From the NCBI GenBank assembly GCA_018292915.2, contig JACVVK020000388.1, forward strand, positions 416,001-480,000: DNA of 64,000 nucleotides. The letters run 5' to 3'. Positions 26,544 to 40,100 of the stretch are shown here, in pieces. The stretch is from Batillaria attramentaria. Lineage: Eukaryota; Mollusca; Gastropoda; Batillariidae. The stretch's first letter is position 1; each line of letters starts with the position of its first letter. The notes beneath the pieces were generated by a model. The model did not search any database, was not told the origin of the DNA, and saw nothing but the letters and a program-made list of their open reading frames with translations. A program made the translations under genes and the position numbers.

Positions 26544-29500
26544 GACGGCAGTCACTGCAGCGGAGAAGTGCGCTCAGGTGCACCATGCCCACCAGTAACA
26601 ATGACGCCATTCTCAGAGCTACACTTGGATCACTTCTGTGCAAAGAATGCAAGCGATGTGCTTTTCTGACACAAAACATGCCTTTGAACGTGGAAAATTT
26701 GAAGTGTGCAATTTTACCTGTGCCTGCACTGCACGAGTGAAGAGCGTTTTGTGAGCAGTGTACCGTCTGCTGAGCAGCTGCATGGCCTTGCGCACCATCT
26801 CATCGTAGTTGTAGCGCAACAGGTCCTGAAAACAACAATATTCACCTTCACATAATAAAAAGCTGAACAGTACATGTACCAATCTCCTCAAATATGATGA
26901 ATAGGATTCACAAGCTTATCTACTGTACGAAAATGTCCAGCTATCCAAAAGGCGGTCAATGAAACTGCACACATGCCAAAAACACAACAACTGATTCACT
27001 AGCACAGTAACCAGGACTCTTACCTTCAAAATGACTGTGATGTCGTAGTTTTTGAATAATTCTGTTTCATGAAATATGTCCTGCAACCTCCTGAGTGATG
27101 TTTCGCAAATGCTGTTAAGTTAAAAAAATGAATTATAAAACAAACAAAACAAAGATGAATATGTGAATTACATGTGTGACATGTCAACTGATTTGCACAT
27201 GGCACTTTCAGTCCGGCGATGGAAAATCATTTGCTGAGAGCAAACTATAGGCTGTTGTGTTGTTGGTTTTTTTTGCTGTGCATGTAGAATGCTGGAGCTA
27301 TGGCAATTTAGAGAAGATAATCAATCCTGCCCAAAAAGTCTGATATGAAATGAAATTTATTTGGACACAGACAGTGATTACCATGGGTAAGAATCTAAGG
27401 AAGAAAGACACAGAAAATGGTGACAGTACTTCTTCAGAGGACAAGTAATGTGAGCAAAACTTCAAGTCGAGGGCTTCGTAAGAGAAAATCAGAAACATTT
27501 TCCTCACCTCTGGTTCCCTTCAATGTCAACATTTTCGCTCAGCAAAGGTCCCAACTCTGGGGGAGGCACAGATGTGTGAGTGTGTGTGTCTTTGAACATA
27601 AGCATGAATTTCTGAAAACAAAAATGTAAACAACTGCAATGACCAGGCATGAGTTTTCCCACTGCTCTCCCAAAAAGAGTAAAGCAGTACATGTTATAAA
27701 GAACTACAGAGGCAAAAGCCTCCATGGCTCATTTGTGACACAGGTCAAGGTCATTCACAAGAGTATATTTGTAAAGCGCTTATCACTATCCATTATCATG
27801 CCGAGTAAAGTGTCTCTGGTGCTCTGAGTTCATGGCAATATTACAATTTTCCCTGAAACAGTTTGTATGGCCTTGACCTTTGGTCAAGGTCATTCAAATG
27901 AGATCTCATCAATGTCTATCATTATGCTAAGTTTGATGCCTCTAGTATTTGTAGTTCCTCCAAAAACAGTAATGTTAAAATTCACAACAGACAGCTTTAA
28001 TGACCTTGAACTTCAGTCAAGGTCATTCAGAAAGGTAGGTCTCATTCCTGTCTATCATCATACCTCGTTTGGTGCCTCTACTGTTTGTTGTTTTGGAGAA
28101 AATGCCAAGGTTAAAGTTTAAAAAAAAAGAAAAAAAAAAGGCAAAAGCCTCCATGGCTCCCTTGTGACACAGGTCAAGGTCATTCACAAGAGTATGTTTG
28201 TAAAGCTCTTATCACTATCCATTATCATGCCAAGTAAAGTGTCTCTGGCACTCTAAGTTACAATTTTCCCCGAAACAGTTTGTATGGCCTTGACCTTTGA
28301 GATCTCATCAATGTCTATCATTATGCCAAGTTTGATGCCTCTAGTATTTGTAGTTCCTCCGAAAACAGTAATGTTAACATTCACAACAGGGAGCCAAAAA
28401 GAGGAAACAGCAGTGAAGTTAAGCGGTCATCAAAACCAACAACAGGGGGGCAGATTATCCTGCATATCCAACTTTTTGTCGTTTTTCTTTGCAAAATGGC
28501 AAACAAAAGCAAACATAAACTAGAGAGGCAGAAGCCTACATGGCTCCCTTGTGACACAGGTCAAGGTCATTCACAAGAGTATGTTTGTAAAGCTCTTATC
28601 ACTATCCATTATCATGCCAAGAAAAGTGTCTCTGGCGCTCTGAGTCCCTGGCAATACTACAATTTTCCCCGAAACAGTTTGTATGGCCTTGACCTTTGGT
28701 CAAGGTCATTCAAATGAGATCTCATCAATGTCTATCATCATGCCAAGTTCGATGCCTCTAGTATTTGTAGTTCCCCCGAAAACAGTAATGTTAAAATTCA
28801 TAACAGACAGCTTTAATGACCTTGAACTTCAGTCAATGTCATTCAGAAAGGTAGGTCTCAATGCTATCATCATGCCTTGTTTGGTGCCTCTGTTTGTTGT
28901 TTTGGACAAAAAGGCCAAGGTTAAAGTTTCCAAAAAACACTTGCATGGCCTTGACCTTGACTAAATGTCAATGAACACAGGTATGTCTGTAAAGGTGCTG
29001 CCAATGTCAACCATCACACATAGTTTTAGGCCTCTGATCCTTATAGATTCTGAGAAAATGCAAATGTAAAATTTCCCAACAGACTGTTTTAATGACCTTG
29101 ACCTTGAGTCAAAGTCATTTAAGATGGTATGTGTGCATAGGTCTTATCACTGTCTATCAGCACGCCAGGTTTGGCACCTCTGCTGTTGGTTGTTTCTGAG
29201 AAAATGCCAATGTTAAGGTTTCACAAAAATAGCTTGTACGGCCTTGACCTTGATACAAGGCCACTGACTACATGCATATCTGTAAAGTTCCTATCAATGT
29301 CTATCATCATGCAAAGTTTAAAACCTCTGGTGTTTGTAGATTACAAGAAATGCCAATGTAAAATTTTAAAACAGAGAGCTTTAGTGACCTTGACCTTGTG
29401 TCAAGGTCATTCAAAATGATATGTTTTGAAAGGTCTTGTGGTTGTCTATCAGCATGCCAAGTTTGGTGCCTCTGCTGTTTGTAGATTCTGAGAAAATGAC

Positions 29501-31079
29501 AACGTTAAAGTTTTCTGGACACACACACACAGACAGACAGACGACGGAGGGTTAATACATAGACTCCCATTGTTACACAAGGGAGCCAAAAACTGCAGAA
29601 ACTGGCCTAAGAACCAAAAACAATCATGCCTGAATGATACGTCACAGTGATGAACTGTCCGCCTTGTTCCGCTTTTCTTTTTCTTTTTGGCCTTGATGGC
29701 GAATGGCAGGAAAACAAACAAGGAGGAACGGCCCCATCCTACAAAGTTGTTTCTCCAAACTTCATATTATTTTGTCTGTTTTGTTGTTATTGTTGCCGGT
29801 TCTCCCCTCTCCAAGTTCTACCAACGACACTAGATCCTCTACGACCTCGACCGATTAGCCACGTGACTGGGGGTGGGGCCGGGTGGGGGAAGAAGGGGGA
29901 GAGAGAGAGAGAGGCAGAGATAGAGGGTGGGTGGGTGGGTGTTAAGGAGTTTAACGTCCTTTTCCACCACAAAAGGGTGAATCAAGGACGGGGCAACGAG
30001 AAAAAGGCCAGCACAAATATTTGGCCCCAGCGGCCGGGATTCGAACTCTCGGCCCAAGCATTGAAAGTCCAACGCTCTACCATTCGGCCACCCTGGCTCC
30101 CCAGAGAGAGAGAGAGAGAGAGAGAGGTCAGTTCCGTGAAGTAAACATTTGCCGTAAGCCTCAGGCAGGTCGTCATACAGAGAGAGAGAGAGAGATGACG
30201 TCAATTCCGTGAACTAAACTTTTGACGTCAGCCTCTAGCACTGAGATCGTCTGAGGATGCTTGTTCATGTCTTGTGATTTCCCTGTTGGCTTTGTGACTT
30301 CTCCGACTGAATTATTTTTCACATGAAATCTGGAAGATGTAGAGGGCTGATGAAATGTCGGAAGCAGTGACGATACTTGCAGATTTTGTCTGTGAACCAA
30401 ACATTTGACGTCAGCCTCGAGCTGCTCGTCTGTCAGGTGATACTTCTTCATATCTTGTGATTTCCTTGTTGTTTCTGTGACTTCCGTGACTGAATTAATT
30501 TTGATATAAAATCTGGAAGATCTAGAGAGCTGATGAAACGTGGACTTAGTGCCTCGGGTTGTACTTACGAAATTGCAAAATTGGAACTTTTTTGACCAGC
30601 GCTTCTCGCAGAAACGTGAAAAAATGTGTTTATCTAAAAGCTCTGTTATTCTTAATACTAAAGCTATAATAGTGCAGTAGTTCATGTCATATGTGCAGTT
30701 GGCATAAGTGACAAAAATACCGGAATGATGAGTAATTTGAAGGAGTCTTTTCATAGATATTTGGCCTTATATGCAAACAACCCCTACCTCGGAAATATTT
30801 TTCTTACACAAAACCTGTCAGAGCTACAGAGCTGTGCTACGAAAACAGGCAGTATAATTGGATGATCTTCCCAATTTCAGAAGATGAAGCCATCTGCACA
30901 TTTTTTTCGAAAAAATTCGTAACATGACCGATTTTTTAAAATCGGCGATAACTCTTCTGAAAATGCGGCAGGCTAAAAATCGTGAAAGGTAGCTCTGGAG
31001 AAGGTGAATTCCCATTTTATCTCAAAGTAAAAAGGCCTCCAACGAGGTGGTTTAGGAGATAGCCATCATTACATCCGTC

Positions 31080-31110
<31 letters not shown>

Positions 31111-34100
31111 TTCCCGCCAAAAAGAACGCAGCAGCATAGTGTGCACGTAAGGTGTCTATGACGCAGATTTCGTTACGTCACTGTGTGCGTGAAAGTAAGT
31201 ATTGTGTGGAGAAACGTCACAGTCTTGTTTTGTATCACTGAAACTTGCTGCTGCGCGTAGCAAAATCTGCCCCGTCTCATAAAGTTGTTTCTCTATAGAG
31301 AAACAACTTAAAAACCTGGCGGAAATTGGCCAAGAGGTGGCAGAATTTGAATGGCGGAAAAATCTCATGCCTGAATGACAATGGGAACAAACAAGTGCAA
31401 GAGTTGGCAGAACTAGATGAAAAGCTTGAGAAAACAAAAAATCTAGCCTGTCAAAATGTGCCTTGAGGTTAACTACTGGGAAATAAGTTAACTTCTGCTA
31501 AAACTTGGCAAGTTGATGGAGAATCAACTGTAGCTACATGCAGATTTCTCGAGGAACATTCATATTTGGTTGAGAGGGGATGAGGTGGTGGAATGAGGTA
31601 AAGATGTAGGGATGACACCACTTACTTCCATTCTCGTATTAAACATGAAGTTGAAGAACAAGTTCAGAACTTCAAGGGCTCTGAAAATAGATACATTGTA
31701 AAGGGAATTTAAGATCACTTAAAACACAAACCATGCTGATACAGTACATGTAGTACAATTTAAAATCTATGACCATGATGACCACAATTCAGAATATACT
31801 GATGGTGTTAGTTTGCGAGCACTTACTGGACTTTGGCATCTACTATTGCCTTTGTTTCCTCACTCTTGTGAAATCTGCCCTGATTCCGGAAAGCTTCCAA
31901 CACTTGCTTATAATCCTTGCCTGAAAAAAGGAAAATCAGTATATCAGTATACCTATGATCAAAAGAAGGCAACAGTCAACACCAAAATTGCATAAAACTG
32001 GGTGTGAAAGTGTATACAAGCAAGCAAGTCATACAGTCCACACCTACAAGATACCTACATGCATACTCTCCTCCACTACAGTAGAGCCTCCCTTGGACAA
32101 TTAACCTCTTGATTGAGTGGCCATCTGTCGTTCACGACCGTTTTTGCTCGGCACAGACGCTGTTCTTCTTTATTACATCTCCAACAACCGACCACCTGCA
32201 GGACGCAACTTTCGACCGCTATTTTGCTTGCAAAACGACTCCACGTCTCTATTGTGGGCGACCACAACTACCTATCAACTATCCGCCTTAATTCGTTCAC
32301 ACACACGGCCACACAAAGAAACACGTTCACACGCACTGACATACGTGTGATAGGGTATCTTGTGAAAACAATGGTCAGTGATTTGACAGGTGTAAAGGAC
32401 GTCGGAACTGGCAGATGAGGTGATCACCACCCTCATAACTGCAGTTGTGTTTAGGGGGCGATGCGCTAATTGCCCAGTCTTCGTCCGCGGTCACGCGTGC
32501 ACAGTAGGGGGGGGGGGGGGGGGGGGGTCCAAGCAGCGGCTCATGGGTAGTGTCGGCCCAAGTGCCATGGGCGGCCGGAGGTAAATCGGCTGCCGGCGAA
32601 GTGTGAAGTGCCAACTAAGCCAGCTGTGGTCGCCCACAACAGAGACGCGGAGTCGTTTTGCAAGCAGAATAGCGGTTGAAAGTCGCATACTGCGGGTGGT
32701 CGGTCGTTGGAGGTGCAATAAAGAAGAACCGTCCATGCCAGGAAAAAGCGGTTGTGAACGACAGATGGCCGCTCAATCAAGAGGTTGTCCAAGGAAGGCT
32801 CTTATATAAATAATTTTAAAAAATAGAAAATAGTCATAAAAAAAATAAGGACCTGACCTGTCACGTTGGGGGAGGGTTTGTCATTGCGCCCATCCAGCAG
32901 ACTCATGAGAGGCTTCAGCAACATCTTGATGTCCGCTGACTTGTAGAAGCTGTACTTGACCAGGTAATACACCAGACGTAACACCTGAACACAGATAGTA
33001 CGTACATGTACATAGCGTTGGGTTAGATGTCCCGCGAGTACCTTGAAAGAAAGAGAATGAGGTGCACATGGTACACTATCCTGTGAATGGTTCAAGAAGA
33101 AATGCAAATGCAAAAGCTGTTGTTTCGGGCTTTTTAAAGATGCTCTCTGTATGCCGTTTTCTGTTGATGTAAACACTGTCACTTGACCATGTCACATTTG
33201 GCAGTACTACTAATGATGGCAAAAAACCAAAAAAAATGCAACTGTAAATTCCAAAATAACCAAGCTGACCCTTTGCACCACGTGGGTGTAATGGTTCGAT
33301 GTCCATTGTGTGAGTGAATGCTCATGATTCACATAGTGTGCATGTTGAGTCTAGGCCACAGTGCTGAGCCAAGCAACTGGCTAAACTGCCTATATTAACA
33401 CATACATCATTTATTTCTTGGCAATAATTTGATCTGCCAACCCTTCCTTATACTAACCACCCACCCACCACCCTGAACTCCCAACCCCCTACCCTAGTCC
33501 CCCTCTTTAAAACAGCAGTACCTGCTTGACAAGCATGTTGTTGCCGATCTTTGAGGCAGTCATGTCCCCGTTTTCTGCCAAGAAGTCGGTGATCCACTTT
33601 TGCAGAGCCGGGAAGTACTGGTAGGTACAGGAGACCCTGTTGTACACTGTGTCCTGTCAATGCAAAATGAGACATTTTTAAAATTATTTTTAGAACAAAA
33701 GTTATGTATTGTAAACGCTGCAGATGCAGATTCCCCCCCCCCCCCCACAAAAATAAATAAATAAATAAATAAATAAATAAATTTAAAAAAAATAAAAAGA
33801 TAAAAAAATTTACAATGGAAATTACCAGAAAATTTCTCCTGCAAGTTGTATTCAATTCAAACACATAACATCATAGTCAACACAAACACATATGCGTAAG
33901 GTATGCACTCCTAGGTACAGTGAAGGGGGGGGGGGGGGGGGGAGGAGAGAGAGAAATTTCTTTCAAATATTTTCATTGACAAAGTGTACCATGTGTCCAG
34001 TAATCTGTAGCTTCAATAATCTAATGTGGTAGTTTTCACACTAGTGATTACGGAGTTTGGTTTCAAATGACATCTACTGTAGAAAGATCAAAAAGGTTTC

Positions 34101-37100
34101 CAGTCACTGTCAAAAAAGTGAAACAATCAGTTCTGCTTTTTTACACAAGCTGAATCAATATTCGATGCAAGTCACAAGATTTCTTTCTTCAAATGTGCTT
34201 TACAATAATCAGCAAAATATTTTCTTTAGTGAATAATGAAAGATTGACTTCAGAAGTAGGAAAACAAATAGGTAAAATCATACAAATTATGGACTAGCAA
34301 TCAATAAGCTGGCAAAACGAAGAAATCTTGATGGGAATTCAAAGCAGCTAACGTTGAAAAAGCAGCAGTGAAAAATCACAAGATGGACGTCAGCAAAAGT
34401 CAATGGAATCACCGTTCCGGGCGTGGATAGCCTGTGATGGACCACAATGTAAAAGACAGGCAGTGGCCTTTCACAAATACTAAAGGCTATCGGACCAACA
34501 CCGTGGCCAAAAGGCAGACCTGCTACCCCCAGATAAAACTGGTCATACGCCCAAGCACTTCTAATATCAGTCCAGCGCACAAAAAAACACCGTCAACGTC
34601 CAAACTATTGACAACTGAAGCTAGCAGAAACTTCAAACACTGTGAGACTAGTGAAACACTAAAGCAAGCAGGAAGAGAAAACTGAGGCGTGAGCGGTTCG
34701 CACACTCTTATATACCGCTGAGGGAGGGGAGTTACTGCTCTAAGCTTGGGTAAAACATCCCTTGGTCCACTCGGTCCCCGATGGCTCAGGGGTGTGTTCT
34801 TCCCGCTACTTACTGACTAGAGAGTAGCATAAAGGCATACAGTAAACTACTAACACGGAGAAAAAATATGGTAAGTGTCCATAGGTCTTATCACCATTTT
34901 TCAGCACGCCAAGTCTGGCGCCTCTGCTGTTTGTTATTTCTGAGAAAATGCCAATGTAAAGGTTTCACAAAAATAGCTTGTATGGCCTTGACCTTGACAC
35001 AAGGCCACTGAATACATGTATAGCTGTAAAGTTCTTATCAATGTCTACCATCATGCAAAGTTTCAAACCTCTGGTCTTTGAAGATACGAGAAAATGCCAA
35101 TGTAAAATTTTCAAAGACAGCATTTGTGACCTTGACCTTGAGTCAAGGTCATTCAAAAGCAAAAAATTTATTTTAATTTTAGTATTTTTTAGTAGGGTTA
35201 GCAGTTTACTGTATGCCTTTATCCTACTCTCTAGTCCTTAAGTAGCGGGAAAAACACACCCCTGAGCCATCGGGAACCGAGTGGACCAAGGGAGGTTTAA
35301 CCCAAGCTTAGAGCATTAACTCCCCTTCCTCGGCGGCATATATAAGAGCGTGCGAACCGCTCACACCTCAGTTGGCTTACTGCTCGCAACTCCGAGCGGG
35401 GTAGGCGGGAGGGAAATCCGGCAGTAAACTGCTAACCCTACTAAAAAATACTAAAATTAAAATAAATTTTTTGCTATTTTTTCTCCGTGTTAGCAGTTTA
35501 CTGTATGCCGAATACCGAAGAGGAGGAGGGAAGGAGTTAACCAGTGTCCACTAGCGCCCAGTTAATAATTAAAGAGCCAAGAGTTAATGTCTAAGCATCA
35601 GAGGGGATAGACCCCTTTAACAAAGTTCCAGGGGAAATATCCCCTTTAACAATCATCTGAAAAGGAGACAGCAAGTAGCAGGAAGAGGGCTTAACAGGAC
35701 ACTGAGCTCAAAGCTGTACCGGATACTTGCATAGCCGGTGCGTGACCCCCGTCTGCAGGGATAGGTGCATCAGGCAGACGAAGGTAAAACCTGCCAAAGG
35801 TAGTCTGCTGGCTCCAGCCGACCGCCTTCGTGAGTTCGCTCAGCGGCACACCTCTGTAGAACTGAGAGGAGGCTGCCAAGGCTCGGATCTCATGAGTAGA
35901 TAGACTGCCACGAGCCACAAGGGGAGTGGCTGCCGACCCAGAACCATCACCACCACCAGCGACATCCGAGACAGCGGTGGAGGGGTTAGATGAAGCAGGT
36001 GAGAGGGTAGCCGAACCTGAGGCTAGGCGATCCGCGACGAACACCTTGATCAGGAGCTTTCTCACCCAGGAGGAGAGCAGCTGCGGGGATGATTTCTTGC
36101 CCGGGGGGGCTAGAAACAATGGGTCTAGTTCACGTCTCAGAGCTCGCGTGCGATGAATATAGGCACGGAGAGCGCGGACGGGACAAGACATGTCACCGGG
36201 CAGGGGCCTAAGTGTGAAGGCCTGATTGCCCCAGTCGGGGAGACGATTCTTAGAGATGAATCCCGGACAGGTGAGCAAGGACACAGCTCCATCATCGTTC
36301 CAGCGCAGACAGTCTCGGCGCGCGGAAAGAGCATGCACTTCGCTGATTCTGGCACACGTGGCTAAGGCCACGAGAAACACAGTTTTCTCTAGAAGGCACT
36401 CAAGTGATGCGGACTCAAGAGGCTCATAGTCTGAAGACTCCAAGAAACGCAGAACACGAGGGAGCGACCACTTAGGCACCAGACGTGTGACGCGTGGGCG
36501 CTCAAGATCAAAGTTATTAAGAAGACTGGACAGACGAGGGTTGAGACCCGGGTCGGGACGGCCTGCAAGTCTATACACTCTGGCGATGCATGAGCGATAA
36601 CCGCGAATGGTCACAGGTTGTAAATGTTCCTCCGTAAAAAGGAACATAAAAAATTCGGCTAACTGGGGAACAGATAGCGACAAAGGGACCAAGTGTCGCT
36701 CGGAACAGAACTGAGCGAACACCCTTCCACTTCCCGTCATACACATTTAGAGTGGAACTCCTTCTGTCGGCCGCGATTCTCTCCACGACTTCAGAACTGA
36801 AGTTCTCTCCACGGAGAATCGCGTGCTCAGCCTGAACGCGTGAAGGTTGAGTGAAGACACGTCCGGGTGAAGGAGGTGGTGATCTGCTTGTAGAAGAAGA
36901 TCGGGCCTGACAGGTAGACGAACGGGGAGCTCGGTGAGGAGATCCAGAAGCGGAGAAATCCAAGACCTGTTCCACCTGAGGGGAGCGATCAAGGTCACGT
37001 CGGCCTGACACAGGGGAAGACGAGCGATGATCTTTGGAACAAGAGGAAAGGGGGGAAAGGCGTATACGTCCTTGCCCGACCAATCGAAGGTGAGCGCGTC

Positions 37101-40100
37101 CAGCGCCAAGGCTTGTGGGTCTGGGACGGGAGACACGAAGCGGGGCAGCTTCGCGTTGAACCGGGTGGCGCACAGATCCAGGGACATGGAGGGGTAGCGC
37201 TCGAGGAGGCGATCGAACACACAGGGGTGGAGTTCCCACTCGGTTGGAAGAGCCTGGAGGCGTGATAGACCGTCTGCGAGCACATTCAGGCGACCTGGTA
37301 TGTGACGCACTAACAGGGAAATGCCGGCTGCTGCACACCACTGCAGGAGGTGAATTACTTCTTGAAAAAGAAGACGAGAGTGCGTTCCTCCTTGATTGCG
37401 TATATACGCGATGACAGTAGTGTTGTCTGTCAGCAACATAACAGTCTGTCCCTGAAGACGGAGACGCCAGAAGCAGAGAGCGTAGAAGACAGCCTTTAGT
37501 TCCAGAAGGTTGATGTGGAGGGCTGCCTCCTGAGGAGACCACAGACCTGACACTACTTCGAACGAGGGGAGGAGATGAGCTCCCCAACCCACCAGGGACG
37601 CGTCCGTGCATAGGGAGATGGTGGCTGTCGGCGACTCCAGGGAGACACCCTGCTTCAACCAAAGAGAGTTCATCCACGGGGCTAGAGCGTCGCGCAGGTC
37701 CTTGGACACAGGAATGGTTATATCCCATGGCTGAGTGGCCTGAGACCAGAGGTCCTGGAGAGCCCACTGGAGGGGCCTGACTGCTAAGCGACCGCCGGGG
37801 AGGAGATCGGCCGCCGCTGAACACATGCCTATAACTGTCGCGACCTGCCTTGGAGTGGAGAACTTCTGACAACTCAACTGAGCCACAGCAAGCAACAGTT
37901 TCTCTCGTCGCTTGTCCGTCAACCTGACCAGGGGCACATCGGTGAGGAAGAACATTCCGAGGTGCTCGAATCGCTGCGAAGGCAGTAAGTCCGACTTGTT
38001 CAGGTTGACTAACCAGCCGAGTTGAGACAGGATGCGCCTGAGGGAGGCCAACCTTGCCCCCGCGGTCTAGACTTGGAAGCGGTGCGGGGGGCTCGCTTCT
38101 GCTTGTCCGAAAAGGGCTGCTGAGGGGGAGCAGGCGGTTTAGGTGGGGCGGGGGGTCTGGGCTTGGCGAACGCTCTAGCCTGCAAGCGATAGTTCGTGAC
38201 AGCAGTAGTGGCCTCTGATCCGAAAACAGCTTGCGAATCAATGGAGGAGCGGCGACAGCTAAACTTCACATCATCGGGCAAGGAGGAGGCGCGCAGGTAA
38301 GCATCTCTCCTAAGCAACTTGAGGTTAGCCGCCGTGGTAACCGCCATCATGGAAAGGTCAGCCAAACCTTCACGCAGAGTGGAACAGACAGACACCGCCA
38401 CAGCTCTGTCGGCGTCTTCGTCCAGGAGTAAGTTCTCAAGAGTCTTAGAGGTAAGCTCACAAAAGGACGTCAGTTCTAGGGAGCGGCGGGCGGAAGACTC
38501 AAGGGACTCCACTTCACGGGTCTGGAGGGAGAGGCCAGAGAACTTAGAGACTAACTCCGCTTCTTCCGGGGGATCGAGCTTCTGGGTAGGCCAGAAGGAA
38601 GAAGGTAGCTTGTATCTAGTCAGCTTACCGGGAAGGAGCGAGTTGGAGATGCATAGGCCAACAAACTTTCCTTTCTTGAGAGCTTTGTTAGCGTTAGTCC
38701 AAGCTTCGTTCACCTGTGTTGAAGCTGGCAGGGGGTCCTTAGAACCTGGGGGCCGCCTAGAAACAAGACGGTAGCACAACGACTCATCCTCGGGAAGAAT
38801 AGCTTCGGCTTGTCTGTTGAGGGCAACAGTAAGCGTGAACGGCTTGTCCTCCTGCGTAGTGACACTGGAAGAACGACTGCGGGAACGAGACCGGGAGCGT
38901 GAACGAAGACGGGAACGACGTAGAACAGACGGGCTATGCCGGGAATAAGAAGCAGAGCGCGAACGATGACGTCGGCGGCGGGAAGAACGACGCGTGTGGC
39001 TGCGACTGCGGGCACGACGAGAACAGGAACGTGAAGAGGAGCGACGTGAGCTTGAATGGTCACGGCGCCGACCCTTGTCAACACGGGGGCTCCTGGAGGA
39101 ACGGCGGCTACGGGAACTTCTGGATGAGTACCGTACGCTGCGCTGTCGGGGAGGCGACGGCGAGGATGACGGAAACCTTCCACCACGAAGAGCAGACCCT
39201 GCTGAAGTACTGGCGACATGCCCAGGCGTGGAGACGGGGACAACGACGCTGGCCGGCAATGGCACATGCAGGGGTAAATCAGGAACCCCGACAGGCTGGC
39301 TGGGATCCTGAGACACCACCAGGATGGGGCCTTCATCTGAATTATACACTGAGTCCGTCATAATTCCAGAAAGTAGAATCTTCAACACAGAAACAGGCGT
39401 GAAAGGTTCACAATACACGGCGCAACTCCCCAAAGCTAGTCCCCGAAGAGCGCCACCGTGAAAAGTTCTGGAAAACACAGCACAAAGTTGTGGTGAGTAG
39501 AAGTCAAGATGGCGGACTCCTCGTAACACAAGATGGACGTCAGCAAAAGTCAACGGAAACACCGTTCCGGGCGTGGATAGCCTGTGACGGACACTACGTT
39601 GCAGACATGCAGTGGCCGTTCACAAAAACTGAAGGCTATCGGACCAACACTGTGGTCACCAGGTAGACCTGCTACCCCCGGACAGAACCGGTCATACGCC
39701 CAGGCGCTTACAATATCAGCACAGCGCACAAAAACAGTAAACGCTAGTAGAAACTTTAAACACTGCGAGACTAGTGAAACACTCAAGCGAACAGGAAGAG
39801 AAACTGAGGTGTGAGCGGTTCGCACGCTCTTATATATGCCGCCGAGGAAGGGGAGTTAATGCTCTAAGCTTGGGTTAAACCTCCCTTGGTCCACTCGGTT
39901 CCCGATGGCTCAGGGGTGTGTTTTTCCCGCTACTTAAGGACTAGAGAGTAGGATAAAGGCATACAGTAAACTGCTAACACGGAGAAAAAATATGAAAGGT
40001 CTTACAGTTGTCTATCAGCACGCCAAGTTTGGTGTCTCTGCTGTTTGTAGGTTCTGAGAAAATGATAACGTTAAAGTTTTTCTGGACACATACACATACA

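Larger units (their letters stand above)
35159..39992 (-). mobile_element. DIRS-type YR retrotransposon with ITRs and ICR
   Basis: Gene order on the minus strand is gag-like, RNase H region, tyrosine recombinase. Left end GCAAAAAATTTATTTT and right end CACGGAGAAAAAATA are joined, as complements, in an internal complementary region at 35421-35509 (junction 35474/35475), diagnostic of DIRS. Long inverted repeats pair about 35197-35375 with 39803-39985. The RT palm is missing, so the copy is defective. Confidence 0.92.

Noticed and set aside
3426..29591. Short plus-strand ORFs repeating MSIIMPSLMPLVF-type peptides
   Set aside because: They follow the CTTGACC repeat, differ in frame and length between copies, and lack any domain; non-coding repeat.
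36571..38241. 556-aa minus-strand open frame
   Set aside because: Overlaps the RNase H ORF in another frame, serine/proline-rich, with none of the motifs; a shadow of the coding frame.
38009..39562. RS-rich protein resembling an SR splicing factor
   Set aside because: It lies between DIRS terminal repeats, upstream of and overlapping an RNase H ORF, and lacks an RRM; better read as the DIRS gag-like ORF.
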